64,000 bases of DNA from CAZWAP01 sp964632005 (GCA_964632005.1 CAZWAP010000002.1:56045-120044); one strand, 5' to 3'; shown: positions 38,692 through 47,731, counted from the stretch's first letter. The notes: generated by a model from the letters alone, not told the origin. Translations and numbers: made by a program.

Positions 38692-38904
38692 TCTGCTTCG
38701 CTTTGTCCCGTCTCTAATCGCGGTACACAGCTCTTTGCCTGCTCCTTGATGCTTGCCTGGCCTGTTTCCAGCAAAGCGGTCTCCGGTTTTCGCCGATACT
38801 TTTGGAGAGATTTGATCTTGTGAGGAATCGCCCCCCGCCCTTGGGACAGACGACGGAGAGAAGAAACCCGCGGTCGAGTGCTGTCATCGGCGAGGAGGCG
38901 GTAT

Positions 38905-38916
38905 CACCTGCAGGTG
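38905..38916. promoter_or_regulatory. 12-bp perfect palindrome upstream of hybrid kinase gene
   Basis: CACCTGCAGGTG is a perfect dyad ending 28 bases before the kinase ATG. It could be an operator for a dimeric regulator. GC-rich palindromes of this size also arise by chance. Confidence 0.25.
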
Positions 38917-38944
38917 TCTGGTCGGAACAAAAAAAGGTGGAAAC

Positions 38945-41608
38945 ATGAACAGCGGCGAAAATAACCCCAAGCTGCGACGCCTGCGACTATTACCGCAGAG
39001 CATCGCCAAAAAATTTCTGCTCGTGGTGGGAGTATCCGTAATCGTCTTATCCGGCTTTGTCCTCTTTCGAGCCTGGGTTCAGAACAACAATCATACCGAC
39101 GAACTGTTGAGCAAACAGACCGAGTTAGGGTTGTACTTTGATCTGGCCATTCGTGAGTACATTGCAGAACAAATCAGGCCTTTCGTCCAAGAACACGTCG
39201 GCCGGGACGATTTCTTCCCGGAAGCTATGTCGACGTCGTTCGTTGCCAGGAGCATATTCGAGAAGGTGCGCCAGCGCTTTCCGGACTATATCCTCAAGTT
39301 CTCCTCCGATAATCCGAGGAATCCTGCCAACCTGGCCGGTCCCGAAGAGATCAAGATACTCAACTACTTCAGGCAGAACCCACAGGCCGAGGTCTGGACG
39401 GGGCGTATCACGCTCAATGGCACCGAGTACCTGGCCCGATTCCGCCCCAGAAGGATGAAGGAAAGCTGCCTGGCGTGTCACGGGGACCCGGCAGACGCCC
39501 CGAAGACACTGCTCGAGCAGTACCCGGGTGAAGGCGGCTTCCACCGGCGTCTCGGGGAGGTTGTCGCCCTCGACACCGTGGCCATTCCCGCCGAAAAGTA
39601 CAGAGCCGCGGCTACGGCTCAGACGCTGACGAATTCTGTGGTGATGATATTCGGTCTGTTTCTGGTGCTCGCGATCGTCTACTGGGCCTTCCATAGACTG
39701 GTCGTGCGGAGGCTCACGCGGATCACCCGGCACTTCCAGGCGGCCGGCAAAGATGGGCGTGATTGTTTGGTTGCGCCCATCGAGTCTCGGGATCCGGACG
39801 AGATAGGCCTGCTGGCGCGGAGTTTCAACAGCCTGTCGGCCAAGTTGCAAGAGGCCTATACGAGCCTGGGGAAGCGTGTTGACGAACGCACCGCCGAACT
39901 GCAACGCCGCAACGATTTTCTCAACAGCGTTATTGAGTCTCTCGCCTATCCTTTCTATGTGGTTAATGCGGCCGACTACACCATCAAACTCGCCAATTCC
40001 GCCGCTCATGCCTGCGGCCTCTACGAGGACCGGACCTGTTACGAGCTGCTTCACAAGACCGACCGGCCCTGTCGGAATGAACGGTTGTGCTCTCTGCAGA
40101 TAGCCAGGAAAACCAGGCGGCCCGTAAGCGTCGAGCGTACGCGCTCTGATGCGAAAGGGGACACCCGCACCTACGAGGTGCACGGCTACCCGATTCTCGA
40201 CGAGCAGGGCAACGTCTCGCAGGTAATCCAATATTGGCTGGACATTACCGATCACAAGCGAGCCGAAGATTTACTGCGCAAGGCAAACGAAGAAACCCAG
40301 CAAATCAACCAGCAGCTCAAGGAGGCGATACGAAGGGCGGAGACGCTGGCCGAGCAGGCACAAACCGCCAATCGCCACAAAACCGAGTTCCTGGCGAATA
40401 TGAGCCACGAAATCCGCACGCCGCTCAACGCAATTATCGGATTCAGCGAGATATTGGCCCGCGAAAAACTCACCGACCAGCAGGCCGAATGGGTGAAGAC
40501 CATTCTACAGAGCGGCAAGCACCTGCTCGAATTGATCAACGACATCCTCGACTTCTCCAGAATGGAAGCGGGCAAGATGACCCTCAAGCTGGAAGACTGC
40601 TCACTCGACCAGATATGCCGGATGGTCGAATCCATTGCAAGGCCCAGGGCTGACGAGAAGGACCTGGATTTTGAATTCAGACTGGAGGGACCTTTACCTC
40701 AAAAGATCCGGACCGACTGCGCCCGTTTGAGACAGTGCCTGCTGAATATCGTGGGCAATGCCGTCAAGTTCACCGAGAAAGGCCGGGTTCAAGTGACGGT
40801 TACCTCGGAGCAATCAGACGGCGAGCCTTACATTCGCTTCGACGTCGAAGACACCGGCATCGGCATTCCGCCCGAAAGGCAGGCTATTATCTTCGAGTCG
40901 TTCACCCAGGCCGACGGAAGCACCGCCCGGAGGTTCGGCGGAAGTGGGCTGGGGTTGAGCATTACGAGACGTTTGGCCGAGCTACTCGGCGGCCAGGTTC
41001 AGCTCAAGCGCAGCCGGCCGGGCGAAGGCTCGGTCTTCTCGCTGCTGATACCCCTGGTTCCACCCAGGTCCACCGAGTTTGAAGCCCGCGGCCCGGCCGA
41101 AAAGTCGGCCCGAAACCATCCAGATTTGCCTAAGGCCGTGCTCGGGGACAACTTGTCCGGCCGGGTCCTTGTGGTTGAGGATACCGCAACCAACCAGAGA
41201 CTAATGCAGATACTGCTTGAAGGCCTCGGCCTGGAGGTAACCATCGCCGCCGACGGAGCCGAAGCCGTCGAAAAAGCCCTCACCCACCCATTCGACCTGA
41301 TATTTATGGATATCCAGATGCCCGGGATGAACGGCTACGAGGCCACGCGAACACTCCGCGAAAGAGGGGTGCGAGTTCCGATAGTCGCCCTGACCGCAAA
41401 TGCAATGGTCGGCGACGACGAGAAGTGTTTCGCAGCCGGGTGCGACGGCTACCTGCCCAAGCCCATAGACCGGGAAGAACTCATAAGTGTCGTTCACAAA
41501 TATTTAGTCGTTGGTGAAAGAGTTCCGGCCGAGCAGTTCGATGCTGCAAAAGCAGTTATTAACGAGCCGTCAGAAGTATGTCGCACGGGGAAAGATAAAC
41601 AGCCCTAA
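38945..41608 (+). CDS. Hybrid sensor histidine kinase with CxxCH (Tll0287/DUF3365-like) sensor
   Basis: This 887-residue protein has a first membrane helix at about 23-43 and a periplasmic sensor of about 180 residues with CLACH (Cys175, Cys178, His179), the c-type heme signature found in Tll0287/DUF3365-type domains. A second helix lies near 225-245, then HAMP (about 248-305) and PAS (about 330-440). HisKA has the phospho-His at 488 (NMSHEIRTPLNAI). The HATPase_c domain has boxes DTGIGIPPE and GGSGLGLSI. A receiver with phospho-Asp789 (FMDIQMPGMNG) ends the protein. It probably senses redox or a small ligand outside the cytoplasm. An Hpt protein gene follows after 39 bases, completing a His-Asp-His relay. 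AAAGGTGG precedes the start. Confidence 0.93.
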   Translation: MNSGENNPKLRRLRLLPQSIAKKFLLVVGVSVIVLSGFVLFRAWVQNNNHTDELLSKQTELGLYFDLAIREYIAEQIRPFVQEHVGRDDFFPEAMSTSFVARSIFEKVRQRFPDYILKFSSDNPRNPANLAGPEEIKILNYFRQNPQAEVWTGRITLNGTEYLARFRPRRMKESCLACHGDPADAPKTLLEQYPGEGGFHRRLGEVVALDTVAIPAEKYRAAATAQTLTNSVVMIFGLFLVLAIVYWAFHRLVVRRLTRITRHFQAAGKDGRDCLVAPIESRDPDEIGLLARSFNSLSAKLQEAYTSLGKRVDERTAELQRRNDFLNSVIESLAYPFYVVNAADYTIKLANSAAHACGLYEDRTCYELLHKTDRPCRNERLCSLQIARKTRRPVSVERTRSDAKGDTRTYEVHGYPILDEQGNVSQVIQYWLDITDHKRAEDLLRKANEETQQINQQLKEAIRRAETLAEQAQTANRHKTEFLANMSHEIRTPLNAIIGFSEILAREKLTDQQAEWVKTILQSGKHLLELINDILDFSRMEAGKMTLKLEDCSLDQICRMVESIARPRADEKDLDFEFRLEGPLPQKIRTDCARLRQCLLNIVGNAVKFTEKGRVQVTVTSEQSDGEPYIRFDVEDTGIGIPPERQAIIFESFTQADGSTARRFGGSGLGLSITRRLAELLGGQVQLKRSRPGEGSVFSLLIPLVPPRSTEFEARGPAEKSARNHPDLPKAVLGDNLSGRVLVVEDTATNQRLMQILLEGLGLEVTIAADGAEAVEKALTHPFDLIFMDIQMPGMNGYEATRTLRERGVRVPIVALTANAMVGDDEKCFAAGCDGYLPKPIDREELISVVHKYLVVGERVPAEQFDAAKAVINEPSEVCRTGKDKQP

Positions 41609-41647
41609 AGAACCGAATCAAGGCTCTGGAAAGGAGATGGTTGCCGG

Positions 41648-42034
41648 ATGATTGATTGGGACCAGTTAATAGGTAGGGTACTGGACGAACAGATCGCCCG
41701 CGAGATAGTGCCGTTGTGTGTCGAAGACAGCCGCCAGCGCCTCGACGTCCTGGCCGAAGCCATCGGTCGTAGAGATGCCGAGGCGGTCAAATCCTGCGCA
41801 CACGCAATCAAGGGCTCGGCTGCCAACGCAGGCCTTACGGGACTGGCGGAAATGGCGTCCAGCCTTGAGCAAGCTGCGGCCAAGGGCGAGCTGTGCGATG
41901 CTCCCCGGCTCCTGGAGCAGATCACCGCAGAGCTCGACAGCCTCCGGGCTTTCATCGAGCAGCCGGATTGGCCCCTGCGCGCAAAGAATCAGGAAGCTTC
42001 TGGCCAACCGCAACAACCTCTCGCAAACAAATAG
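41648..42034 (+). CDS. Histidine phosphotransfer (Hpt) protein
   Basis: This 128-residue helical protein has the Hpt motif AHAIKGSAANAGL, with phospho-His52. Surrounding helices (RQRLDVLAEAIGRRDAEAVK; GLAEMASSLEQAAAKGEL) complete a four-helix bundle. It lies directly behind the hybrid kinase, so it most likely accepts phosphate from the kinase receiver and passes it to a response regulator encoded elsewhere. No output regulator is adjacent. AAAGGAGAT is the ribosome site. Confidence 0.9.
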   Translation: MIDWDQLIGRVLDEQIAREIVPLCVEDSRQRLDVLAEAIGRRDAEAVKSCAHAIKGSAANAGLTGLAEMASSLEQAAAKGELCDAPRLLEQITAELDSLRAFIEQPDWPLRAKNQEASGQPQQPLANK

Positions 42035-42302
42035 GCCGCGCTAGGCCACCGCTGTGGAACCGGATGGACTCACGCTTCCGGCCTGCAAGCACTAACAGCT
42101 GCACCTGCGCCCGATTGTCGTCTCCACATACCCGGAAAAATCCCTGTAACGGCCGGCCTTGCTCAGACGTATAATGGGTTGAGGCTGGTCGGTACTTTTG
42201 TGTTGCAACACTCCGGCGCCTTGATAAACAGCGATATGGGTCTGCGGCTATCCTCGTCGGATTAGTCCGCAGGCCCAGCCAGAGATGAAAGGAGATTCTC
42301 AA

Positions 42303-43235
42303 ATGAAAAGTTTTGTTCCTGTATGTGCGGCAGCTTTGCTGTTCCTGGCTCACCCGGTCCTGGCAGGTCCGCTGTCGACCGCTCAGGTCACCGCGGGCGC
42401 TGATTGGGTAGTACACGCCGACTACGACCAGTTCAATAAATCCGAACTTGGCAGACTCATAAGGGCCGAACTTGGGCAGCTCGGCCTGGAGCAGAAGATG
42501 CTCGACTTCGAGACCGTCTTCTCGTTCCACCCGTTGGACGACATCCACAGCGTTACTATCTACGGCAGCGGCGACGACCAAGAAAAGGCTGTCGTCTTGA
42601 TAGATGGCACTTTCGAGACCGAGAAGCTCGTCTCCCTTGTCCGAATGAACCCGCAATACGAGCGCATCGATTACGGTAACTTCACTCTGCATAGCTGGGT
42701 TGATGAAAACAAAAAGGACCCTAACGCACCCGGCCGAAGAATGTACGGCTGCGTGTACAAGGATAATCTGGTCCTGGTCAGCGCCGGACTGCCCTGGCTC
42801 AAACAGGCCGTCGACGTCCTTGCCGGCACCGCTCCTAACGCCGCCGGCAGTTTCAAGCAGGCTGTGCTCGACAAGAAAGGCGCCTTCCTGCAACTGGCCG
42901 TCAATGCCGTCGGTACCATCGCGCAGAACAATCGGAAAGCGGCATTGCTGCGCCAAACCGAGGAATTGGGCGCGGTCTTCGGCGAAGACGAGGGGATCGT
43001 CTACGTCAATCTGAGCCTGAAAGCTGTCTCAGAAGACGTCGCTCTCAATGTAAAGAAGATGCTCGACGGTATCATCGCCTTTATGAGCATTGCCGGCGGC
43101 GAAAAGCCCGTCCTGGCCGATATTGCAAGCAAACTCGATGTTACCTGCGTGGACAGAACCATTACACTCTATTTCCGCTCGGAGCCGACAGCGGTGGTCT
43201 CGTTCCTGAAAGAACGGTGGAAAGTGCAAAAATAA
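42303..43235 (+). CDS. Secreted protein of unknown function upstream of ECF sigma
   Basis: This 310-residue product starts at the ATG at 42303, behind AAAGGAGA, with a clear Sec signal peptide MKSFVPVCAAALLFLAHPVL then AGPLS. The mature part alternates strands and helices (WVVHADYDQFNKSELGRLIR; SVTIYGSGDDQEKAVVLIDG; KDNLVLVSAGLPWLKQAVDV). It looks like a repeated alpha/beta fold used in exported planctomycete proteins, but I cannot name a family. It directly precedes an ECF sigma/anti-sigma pair, with a GTG of the sigma frame overlapping its end, so it may be co-transcribed with the regulators. Confidence 0.65.
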   Translation: MKSFVPVCAAALLFLAHPVLAGPLSTAQVTAGADWVVHADYDQFNKSELGRLIRAELGQLGLEQKMLDFETVFSFHPLDDIHSVTIYGSGDDQEKAVVLIDGTFETEKLVSLVRMNPQYERIDYGNFTLHSWVDENKKDPNAPGRRMYGCVYKDNLVLVSAGLPWLKQAVDVLAGTAPNAAGSFKQAVLDKKGAFLQLAVNAVGTIAQNNRKAALLRQTEELGAVFGEDEGIVYVNLSLKAVSEDVALNVKKMLDGIIAFMSIAGGEKPVLADIASKLDVTCVDRTITLYFRSEPTAVVSFLKERWKVQK

Positions 43236-43255
43236 AAGCGTCAGCAGACGGCTCA

Positions 43256-43891
43256 ATGGCTGCCTGTTTGGAACCTTCGGCCCAACAGTTGAAGGAGATG
43301 AGCTCGGAAGAGTTGGCCCGGCGGTCTCAGGACGGTTGCCGGGCGAGCTTCGCCGAGCTGGCCGAACGGTATGCTGGGCCACTGCTGCAATTCCTGGCGC
43401 ACCGGACCAACAACATCCACGACGCCGAGGACCTGGTGCAGGAGACGTTTATCCTGGCGTACAAGAAAATCGGGCGGTACCGCAGCTCTTACAAATTTTC
43501 GACGTGGCTGTTCACGATAGCAAGGCGACTGGCAGCCAGCCGGTCCCGTGCCGCGGCGCGTCGTCCCGTTCTGGGTCCCTGCCGGCGCAGCAGCCCACAG
43601 CCCCAGGAGATGGCCGCGCGCCGCGAGGCGGCCCACGGCCTGTGGGCCGCCGCCGGGACACTGCCGCTCGGTCAATACCAGGTACTGCGTCTGCGGTACG
43701 CCGAGCAGATGTCGATCAAGCAGATAGCAAAGGTAATGGGGAAGTCTCGCGTCGGCATCAGGGTGCTGCTCTATCGGGCCAGAATGGAGCTGGCCGAAAA
43801 ATTGCGGGCTCCGGCCGGTGAGCAGGACGCCGCCGAGAGGGTATCTTCAAAAAGAGGTCGGGCTTATACGAAGAAAGTGGAGGGTCTATGA
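43256..43891 (+). CDS. ECF-type RNA polymerase sigma factor
   Basis: The sigma-2 region reads FAELAERYAGPLLQFLAHRT and then DAEDLVQETFILAYKKIGRY, SSYKFSTWLFTIARRLAASR. The sigma-4 region is LPLGQYQVLRLRYAEQMSIK then QIAKVMGKSRVGIRVLLYRA. The linker is unusually Arg/Pro-rich. The start is uncertain: GTG at 43217, ATG at 43256 or ATG at 43298; 43256 is used here. It is coupled by a 4-base ATGA overlap to a ZAS-type anti-sigma gene. The product should direct transcription of a stress or envelope regulon once released; targets are unknown. Confidence 0.9.
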   Translation: MAACLEPSAQQLKEMSSEELARRSQDGCRASFAELAERYAGPLLQFLAHRTNNIHDAEDLVQETFILAYKKIGRYRSSYKFSTWLFTIARRLAASRSRAAARRPVLGPCRRSSPQPQEMAARREAAHGLWAAAGTLPLGQYQVLRLRYAEQMSIKQIAKVMGKSRVGIRVLLYRARMELAEKLRAPAGEQDAAERVSSKRGRAYTKKVEGL

Positions 43892-44430
43892 TGTTTTGTT
43901 GGCTTTTTAGGCTGATGATTTCAAGCGCCATCGACGCCGACCGTGGTCTGCCACGGGTTGTAAAGGGCCACATTGGCCGGTGTCGACGCTGCCGGGAATT
44001 CCACCGGGATTGTCTGTTGATGGCCGAGCAGCTCGGAGCTTCGACGACCGCGCCCGGTGGGGATTTTTCCCGCAGGATGCGGAGACGCGTGCTGGCTGAA
44101 ATATCGCGCGCAGGTGCCACGGCGCCTCGATTCCGTGTGCGATGGGCCCCGGTATTGGCCGCCGCCTGCATAGCGATCGCTTTGTTTGCGGGCCTTATCT
44201 TCTACGGAGCTCACCAGGGCCGGCTCCAGCCGACCCCAGCCAGGTTTGGCCTTGGCCTCGCTGGCCTGATAGAGGATACGCCTCCGTCGGCCTGGGTCGC
44301 TGTAGTGGAAGAGCCGATCGCCAGCGAGATAGAGAATTTAGCCGGTGAGGCCGAATCCGCCGTTCGCTTTCTTGTCACCTGCGTCTCTGTGAACCCCGTG
44401 CGAACCGCGCCACCCAATCGGGACAGCTAA
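43888..44430 (+). CDS. Membrane anti-sigma factor with ZAS-like motif
   Basis: This 180-residue protein has an N-terminal cytoplasmic region with HIGRCRRC (H-x3-C-x2-C), the zinc-binding anti-sigma signature. A membrane helix lies at about 89-108 (VLAAACIAIALFAGLIFYGA), with a periplasmic tail of about 70 residues. The start overlaps the sigma stop (ATGA), as is usual for cognate pairs. It is expected to hold the ECF sigma at the membrane until a signal arrives. The tail has no recognised sensor domain. Confidence 0.82.
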   Translation: MMFCWLFRLMISSAIDADRGLPRVVKGHIGRCRRCREFHRDCLLMAEQLGASTTAPGGDFSRRMRRRVLAEISRAGATAPRFRVRWAPVLAAACIAIALFAGLIFYGAHQGRLQPTPARFGLGLAGLIEDTPPSAWVAVVEEPIASEIENLAGEAESAVRFLVTCVSVNPVRTAPPNRDS

Positions 44431-44460
44431 ACGGGTGCTACCCCGAGAGATAGGTGCGCC

Positions 44461-45312
44461 TCAGAAATTATTGTTGAAGTATTCGGGCTTGCCGTCGTCG
44501 CCGTCGTATCCGACGGTCTCGGTCGTCTCGGCCTTGAGCGTTACCCGCTCTATATGCTCTGCCTTTTTCGTGCTGCTCTCTACGGTGACTAAGATCGCGT
44601 TCATCCGCACATCACCTGTGGCCAGCTCGAACGGAAACGGCATCTGCGTCCTGAAGGATTTCAGGACGCTCTCCACGCGCCGCCCCAGTACCGAGTCGTG
44701 TGCGCCGGTCATCCCCACGTCGGTTATGTAGGCGGTGCCGCCCGGTAGAATCCGCTCGTCCGCGGTTACAACGTGCGTGTGAGTCCCGAAGCACAGGCTC
44801 ACCCTGCGATCCAGGTAACGGCCCATTGCAATCTTCTCGCTCGTGGCCTCGGCGTGCATATCCACGACTATGATGTCTGCCTGCCCCGCGAGTTGCGGCA
44901 AGATCCGCTCGATCGCGCTGTACGGGCAGTCAGCCGGCTTCATAAATATCCGCCCTATCAACGAGACCACCGCGACGCTCGGCCCTCTGGCGGTCTTGTA
45001 GATCGCCCATCCCTTGCCCGCCGCCTGCTCCGAGAGGTTCGCCGGGCGAACAATGTTCCCGGCGGTTTCCAGAGTAGGTATTATCTCCCGCTTGCGGTAC
45101 GTGTGGTCCCCCAACGTCACCAAGTTCACGCCGTAGCGCAGCAGCTTCTCGTAGATCTGCGGCGTCAGCCCCGACCCGCCAGCGGCGTTCTCGGCGTTGG
45201 CGATCACGCAGTCGATATTGCGGTCCTTGGTGATTGCCTGGAGCTTCTCGGCCACTATCCGCCTGCCAGGCCGACCCACTATATCTCCGATACAAAGGAT
45301 GTTCAGCTTCAT
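44461..45312 (-). CDS. ymdB: YmdB/TIGR00282-family metallophosphoesterase
   Basis: This 283-residue protein starts MKLNILCIGDIVGRPGRRIV (metal-binding Asp9). NAENAAGGSGL, DMHAEATSEKIA and GTHTHVVTADERILP follow and carry most metal ligands. The usual GNHTWD box reads GDHTYR here, replacing a metal-ligand Asn by Asp. YmdB of Bacillus is a 2',3'-cyclic nucleotide phosphodiesterase tied to RNase Y and developmental control. It is directly downstream of rny in the same direction (56-base gap), the conserved neighbourhood. C-terminal residues about 255-283 are a short family-typical tail. Confidence 0.93.
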   Translation of the reverse strand: MKLNILCIGDIVGRPGRRIVAEKLQAITKDRNIDCVIANAENAAGGSGLTPQIYEKLLRYGVNLVTLGDHTYRKREIIPTLETAGNIVRPANLSEQAAGKGWAIYKTARGPSVAVVSLIGRIFMKPADCPYSAIERILPQLAGQADIIVVDMHAEATSEKIAMGRYLDRRVSLCFGTHTHVVTADERILPGGTAYITDVGMTGAHDSVLGRRVESVLKSFRTQMPFPFELATGDVRMNAILVTVESSTKKAEHIERVTLKAETTETVGYDGDDGKPEYFNNNF

Positions 45313-45368
45313 TATTTCCGTGCCCTCGCCGCCTTACCGGGACAGCATCGTACACCGGCTGAGAGTTC

Positions 45369-46955
45369 TTACCGCGCGTACTCGACGCAGCGGACCTCTC
45401 GAAGCAGCGTCACCTGTATCTCGCCGGGATAGGTCATTTCGTCCTCGACCTTCTTGGCAATGTCACGCGCGATCTTCATCGCTGCCTCGTCGTCGACGCT
45501 GTTGGCATCGACGATCACCCGGATCTCACGTCCAGCCTGGATGGCGTAGGCGTTCTCAACGCCCTTGAAGCTGGCAGCGATCTCCTCGAGCTGTTCGAGT
45601 CTCTTGATGTACCGCTCCAACGTCTCCCTTCGCGCCCCCGGACGCGAGGCACTGACGGCGTCGGCGGCGGCGATCAGCGGAGTATACGGATTGTCCGCAG
45701 GGACGTCTCCATGGTGCCCGGCAACGGCGTTCAAGACCACCGGCGACTCGTTGAATCGCTTCAGATAGTTCATCCCTATCGTGGGGTGATTGCCCTCAAC
45801 CTCGTGATCGATTGCCTTGCCGATGTCGTGAAGCAGCCCTGCGCGTCGTGCCACAGAACCATCGAGACCCAGCTCTTCGGCCATAACCTGGGCGAGAAAG
45901 GCGACCTCAACGCTATGCCGCAAGACGTTCTGCCCGTAGCTCGTCCGGTAGCTCAGCGCACCCAACATACTCAGAATCTTGTTGCTCAGCCCGCGAACGT
46001 TTGTCTCGACCGCTGCGTCTTTGCCGATCTGGAGCAGCTTGTGATTGACATCCTTGCGCGTCTGATTAACCAGCTCTTCGATGCGGGACGGATGAATTCG
46101 GCCGTCCTGGATCAGCTTCTCCATCGACAAGCGCGCCACCTCTCGCCGCACGGGGTTGAAGCCGCTGACGACTATCATCCCCGGGGTGTCGTCGACGATG
46201 ACATCGACACCCGTAGCCTTTTCAAAGGCCCGGATGTTCCGACCCTCCCTGCCTATGATCCGGCCCTTCATATCGTCGTTCGGGATCTCCACCGTCGAAA
46301 CCGTCGCTTCGCAGGTCTGCTCTGCGGCGTAGCGCTGGATTGCCGTGTTGATTATCTCGCGGCTCCTTTCCTCAGCGGTCTCGACGGCCTCCTCGACCTT
46401 GCGCTGGATCAACGCCGACATCTCGTGCTCGCATTCGTCCTCAAGCCGTTTCAGTAGCAACTCCTTTGCCTCATCGACATTCATCGCAGTTATCTTCAGG
46501 AGCTGGTTTTTCTGCTGGGCAAGCAGCGCCGAGAGCTGCTTTTCTTTTAGGCCCACGTTGCGCATCAGCCGCTCCAGTTCTTGCTCCTGCTGCTTGAGGG
46601 CTCCTTCCCGCTGTCGGAGCTGCTCAGCCTGCCGATCGATCACGTCCTCTCGCTTGCTCAGCCGCATCTCCGTCTGGTGGAGCTCGGCCCGCATCTTGTT
46701 GGCCTCTGCGGTAAGTTCCTCTTTCTTCTTGATTGCTTCGGCTGCCGCGTCTACCTTGGCTGATTTGACTATGTTTTCGGCCTCCCGCTTGGCCCCCTCA
46801 ATCTGTCTGCGAAGGTCCTCTTCGAATGTCTTGGCCTTCGCCCGCGAGATTATCTGGTAGATTATCACCGTCAGACAGATGCCCAGAACGAATCCGATGA
46901 TCGTGGTCACTGGGGCCGACAGCGGCGTTCCAGTCTGCATCAATACCGGGCTCAT
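45369..46955 (-). CDS. rny: Ribonuclease Y
   Basis: This 528-residue protein has an N-terminal membrane helix (about 16-36, TTIIGFVLGICLTVIIYQII) and a long coiled coil (about 40-210, rich in Glu/Lys/Gln). A KH domain is at about 220-280 (STVEIPNDDMKGRIIGREGR) and an HD domain at about 345-440 (RRAGLLHDIGKAIDHEVEGN). RNase Y is the membrane-bound endonuclease that starts mRNA decay in many bacteria lacking or supplementing RNase E. It is paired with ymdB. Start at ATG 46955; a strong AAAGGTAGG ribosome site lies upstream. Confidence 0.97.
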   Translation of the reverse strand: MSPVLMQTGTPLSAPVTTIIGFVLGICLTVIIYQIISRAKAKTFEEDLRRQIEGAKREAENIVKSAKVDAAAEAIKKKEELTAEANKMRAELHQTEMRLSKREDVIDRQAEQLRQREGALKQQEQELERLMRNVGLKEKQLSALLAQQKNQLLKITAMNVDEAKELLLKRLEDECEHEMSALIQRKVEEAVETAEERSREIINTAIQRYAAEQTCEATVSTVEIPNDDMKGRIIGREGRNIRAFEKATGVDVIVDDTPGMIVVSGFNPVRREVARLSMEKLIQDGRIHPSRIEELVNQTRKDVNHKLLQIGKDAAVETNVRGLSNKILSMLGALSYRTSYGQNVLRHSVEVAFLAQVMAEELGLDGSVARRAGLLHDIGKAIDHEVEGNHPTIGMNYLKRFNESPVVLNAVAGHHGDVPADNPYTPLIAAADAVSASRPGARRETLERYIKRLEQLEEIAASFKGVENAYAIQAGREIRVIVDANSVDDEAAMKIARDIAKKVEDEMTYPGEIQVTLLREVRCVEYAR

Positions 46956-47292
46956 AGTGCCTACCTTTCACTTTGCAACTATCGAAATACGATAACCACT
47001 GGATGATGGCTGGACCCCTCGCCGGACGACATTGCAACCTGGCGAACAAGGCCCCGGCGAATTGCGGGACTTCTCGGTAGGAAAGTCCAAAGAAGTGGCT
47101 ATGGAGGACGAAATCCCTTTCAGAGCACTGGGTCAGCTACCTACGGCGGGAAATCACCCCGGTCGCTGCGATCCTGCTGTTGCAAGCCCCATCGCCGCCC
47201 ACGATTGGCCGATACCTGTGCTCAATACCAAAACTCCCTCGCTGATCAGCGAACGCTTTTTCTCAAGCAGATTTCGTTCCACCCTAAACTCA

Positions 47293-47356
47293 CTTATCGC
47301 TCGCGGCCCGGCCGGCCTGCTCATACAAACTCGGGCTGCTGAGCCCGGGCGATAAG
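47293..47356 (+). repeat. Inverted repeat with nested hairpin
   Basis: CTTATCGC at 47293-47300 pairs perfectly with GCGATAAG at 47349-47356. Inside, CGGGCT-gctg-AGCCCG forms a second 6-bp stem. It is likely a folded RNA element. Confidence 0.45.
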
Positions 47357-47548
47357 CGTCTTTGCAACTTAACTACCGCTGGGAAAAGGCCTTACAAGCT
47401 TTTTCCGCATTGTGCGCCCCGCCCCAATCACTGCGGCAGAATCAACGCTCATACGGGGCTGCCCACAATTCATTTGACCATCAGTAGTCCACAGCGTTAT
47501 GGTAGGGTATCGGCAGTTTCCGGTCAAGAAAAAATCCTTCAAATCCCC

Positions 47549-47566
47549 AGCGGATGCCGCTTTTTT
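47549..47566 (+). terminator. Short rho-independent terminator
   Basis: AGCGG-atg-CCGCT followed by a run of six Ts (the first T also closes the stem). The stem is only 5 bp but GC-rich. There is no protein gene upstream on this strand for over 2.5 kb, so it may end a non-coding transcript. Confidence 0.4.
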
Positions 47567-47592
47567 CTTCCACACCGATAAGTCTTGTAGAT

Positions 47593-47609
47593 ATAAGCAC
47601 TTGCGGAAC
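47593..47609 (+). repeat. 17-bp direct repeat, copy 1 (upstream of yebC)
   Basis: ATAAGCACTTGCGGAAC. It matches the copy at 48530-48546 at 16 of 17 positions. The two copies flank yebC in non-coding DNA. Confidence 0.5.
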
Positions 47610-47662
47610 GTCCCGGCCTGGCTCATTCCCGAAAAAGGGGTTTTATCCCATCGGGGATACGG

Positions 47663-47668
47663 TATAAT
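47663..47668 (+). promoter_or_regulatory. Probable -10 element of yebC
   Basis: A perfect TATAAT 64 bases before the yebC ATG. The -35 position is poor. It lies within ACGGT-ataata-ACCGT, a small dyad, and just after a TATCCC/GGGATA stem. Confidence 0.35.
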
Positions 47669-47731
47669 AACCGTGGGCGTTTGCCCTAAGTGTGCACCAT
47701 AAATCGGGTACGTATCTCATCAGGAGCAAGA

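Larger units (their letters stand above)
46956..47731. other. Long structured non-coding region between rny and yebC
   Basis: About 775 bases between divergent genes, with no supported protein. It contains an 8-bp inverted repeat with an inner hairpin (47293-47356), a 9-bp stem-loop (47382-47406), a short stem followed by six Ts (47549-47566), and a perfect TATAAT (47663-47668) inside the yebC leader. The combination suggests one or more small RNAs or long leaders; none matches a family that I recognise. Confidence 0.45.

Noticed and set aside
43217..43255. GTG start for the first ECF sigma overlapping the upstream stop
   Set aside because: Adds 13 residues with no sigma-factor character and has no clear ribosome site; start remains uncertain.
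47078..47088. TAGGAAAGTCC, resembling the GAGGAAAGTCC core of RNase P RNA
   Set aside because: The surrounding P4 partner strand and the conserved 3' end of RNase P RNA are not present; treated as a chance match.
47369..47626. 85-codon reverse-strand frame between rny and yebC
   Set aside because: No ribosome site, no recognisable domain, and it overlaps the hairpins and T-run of the non-coding region.
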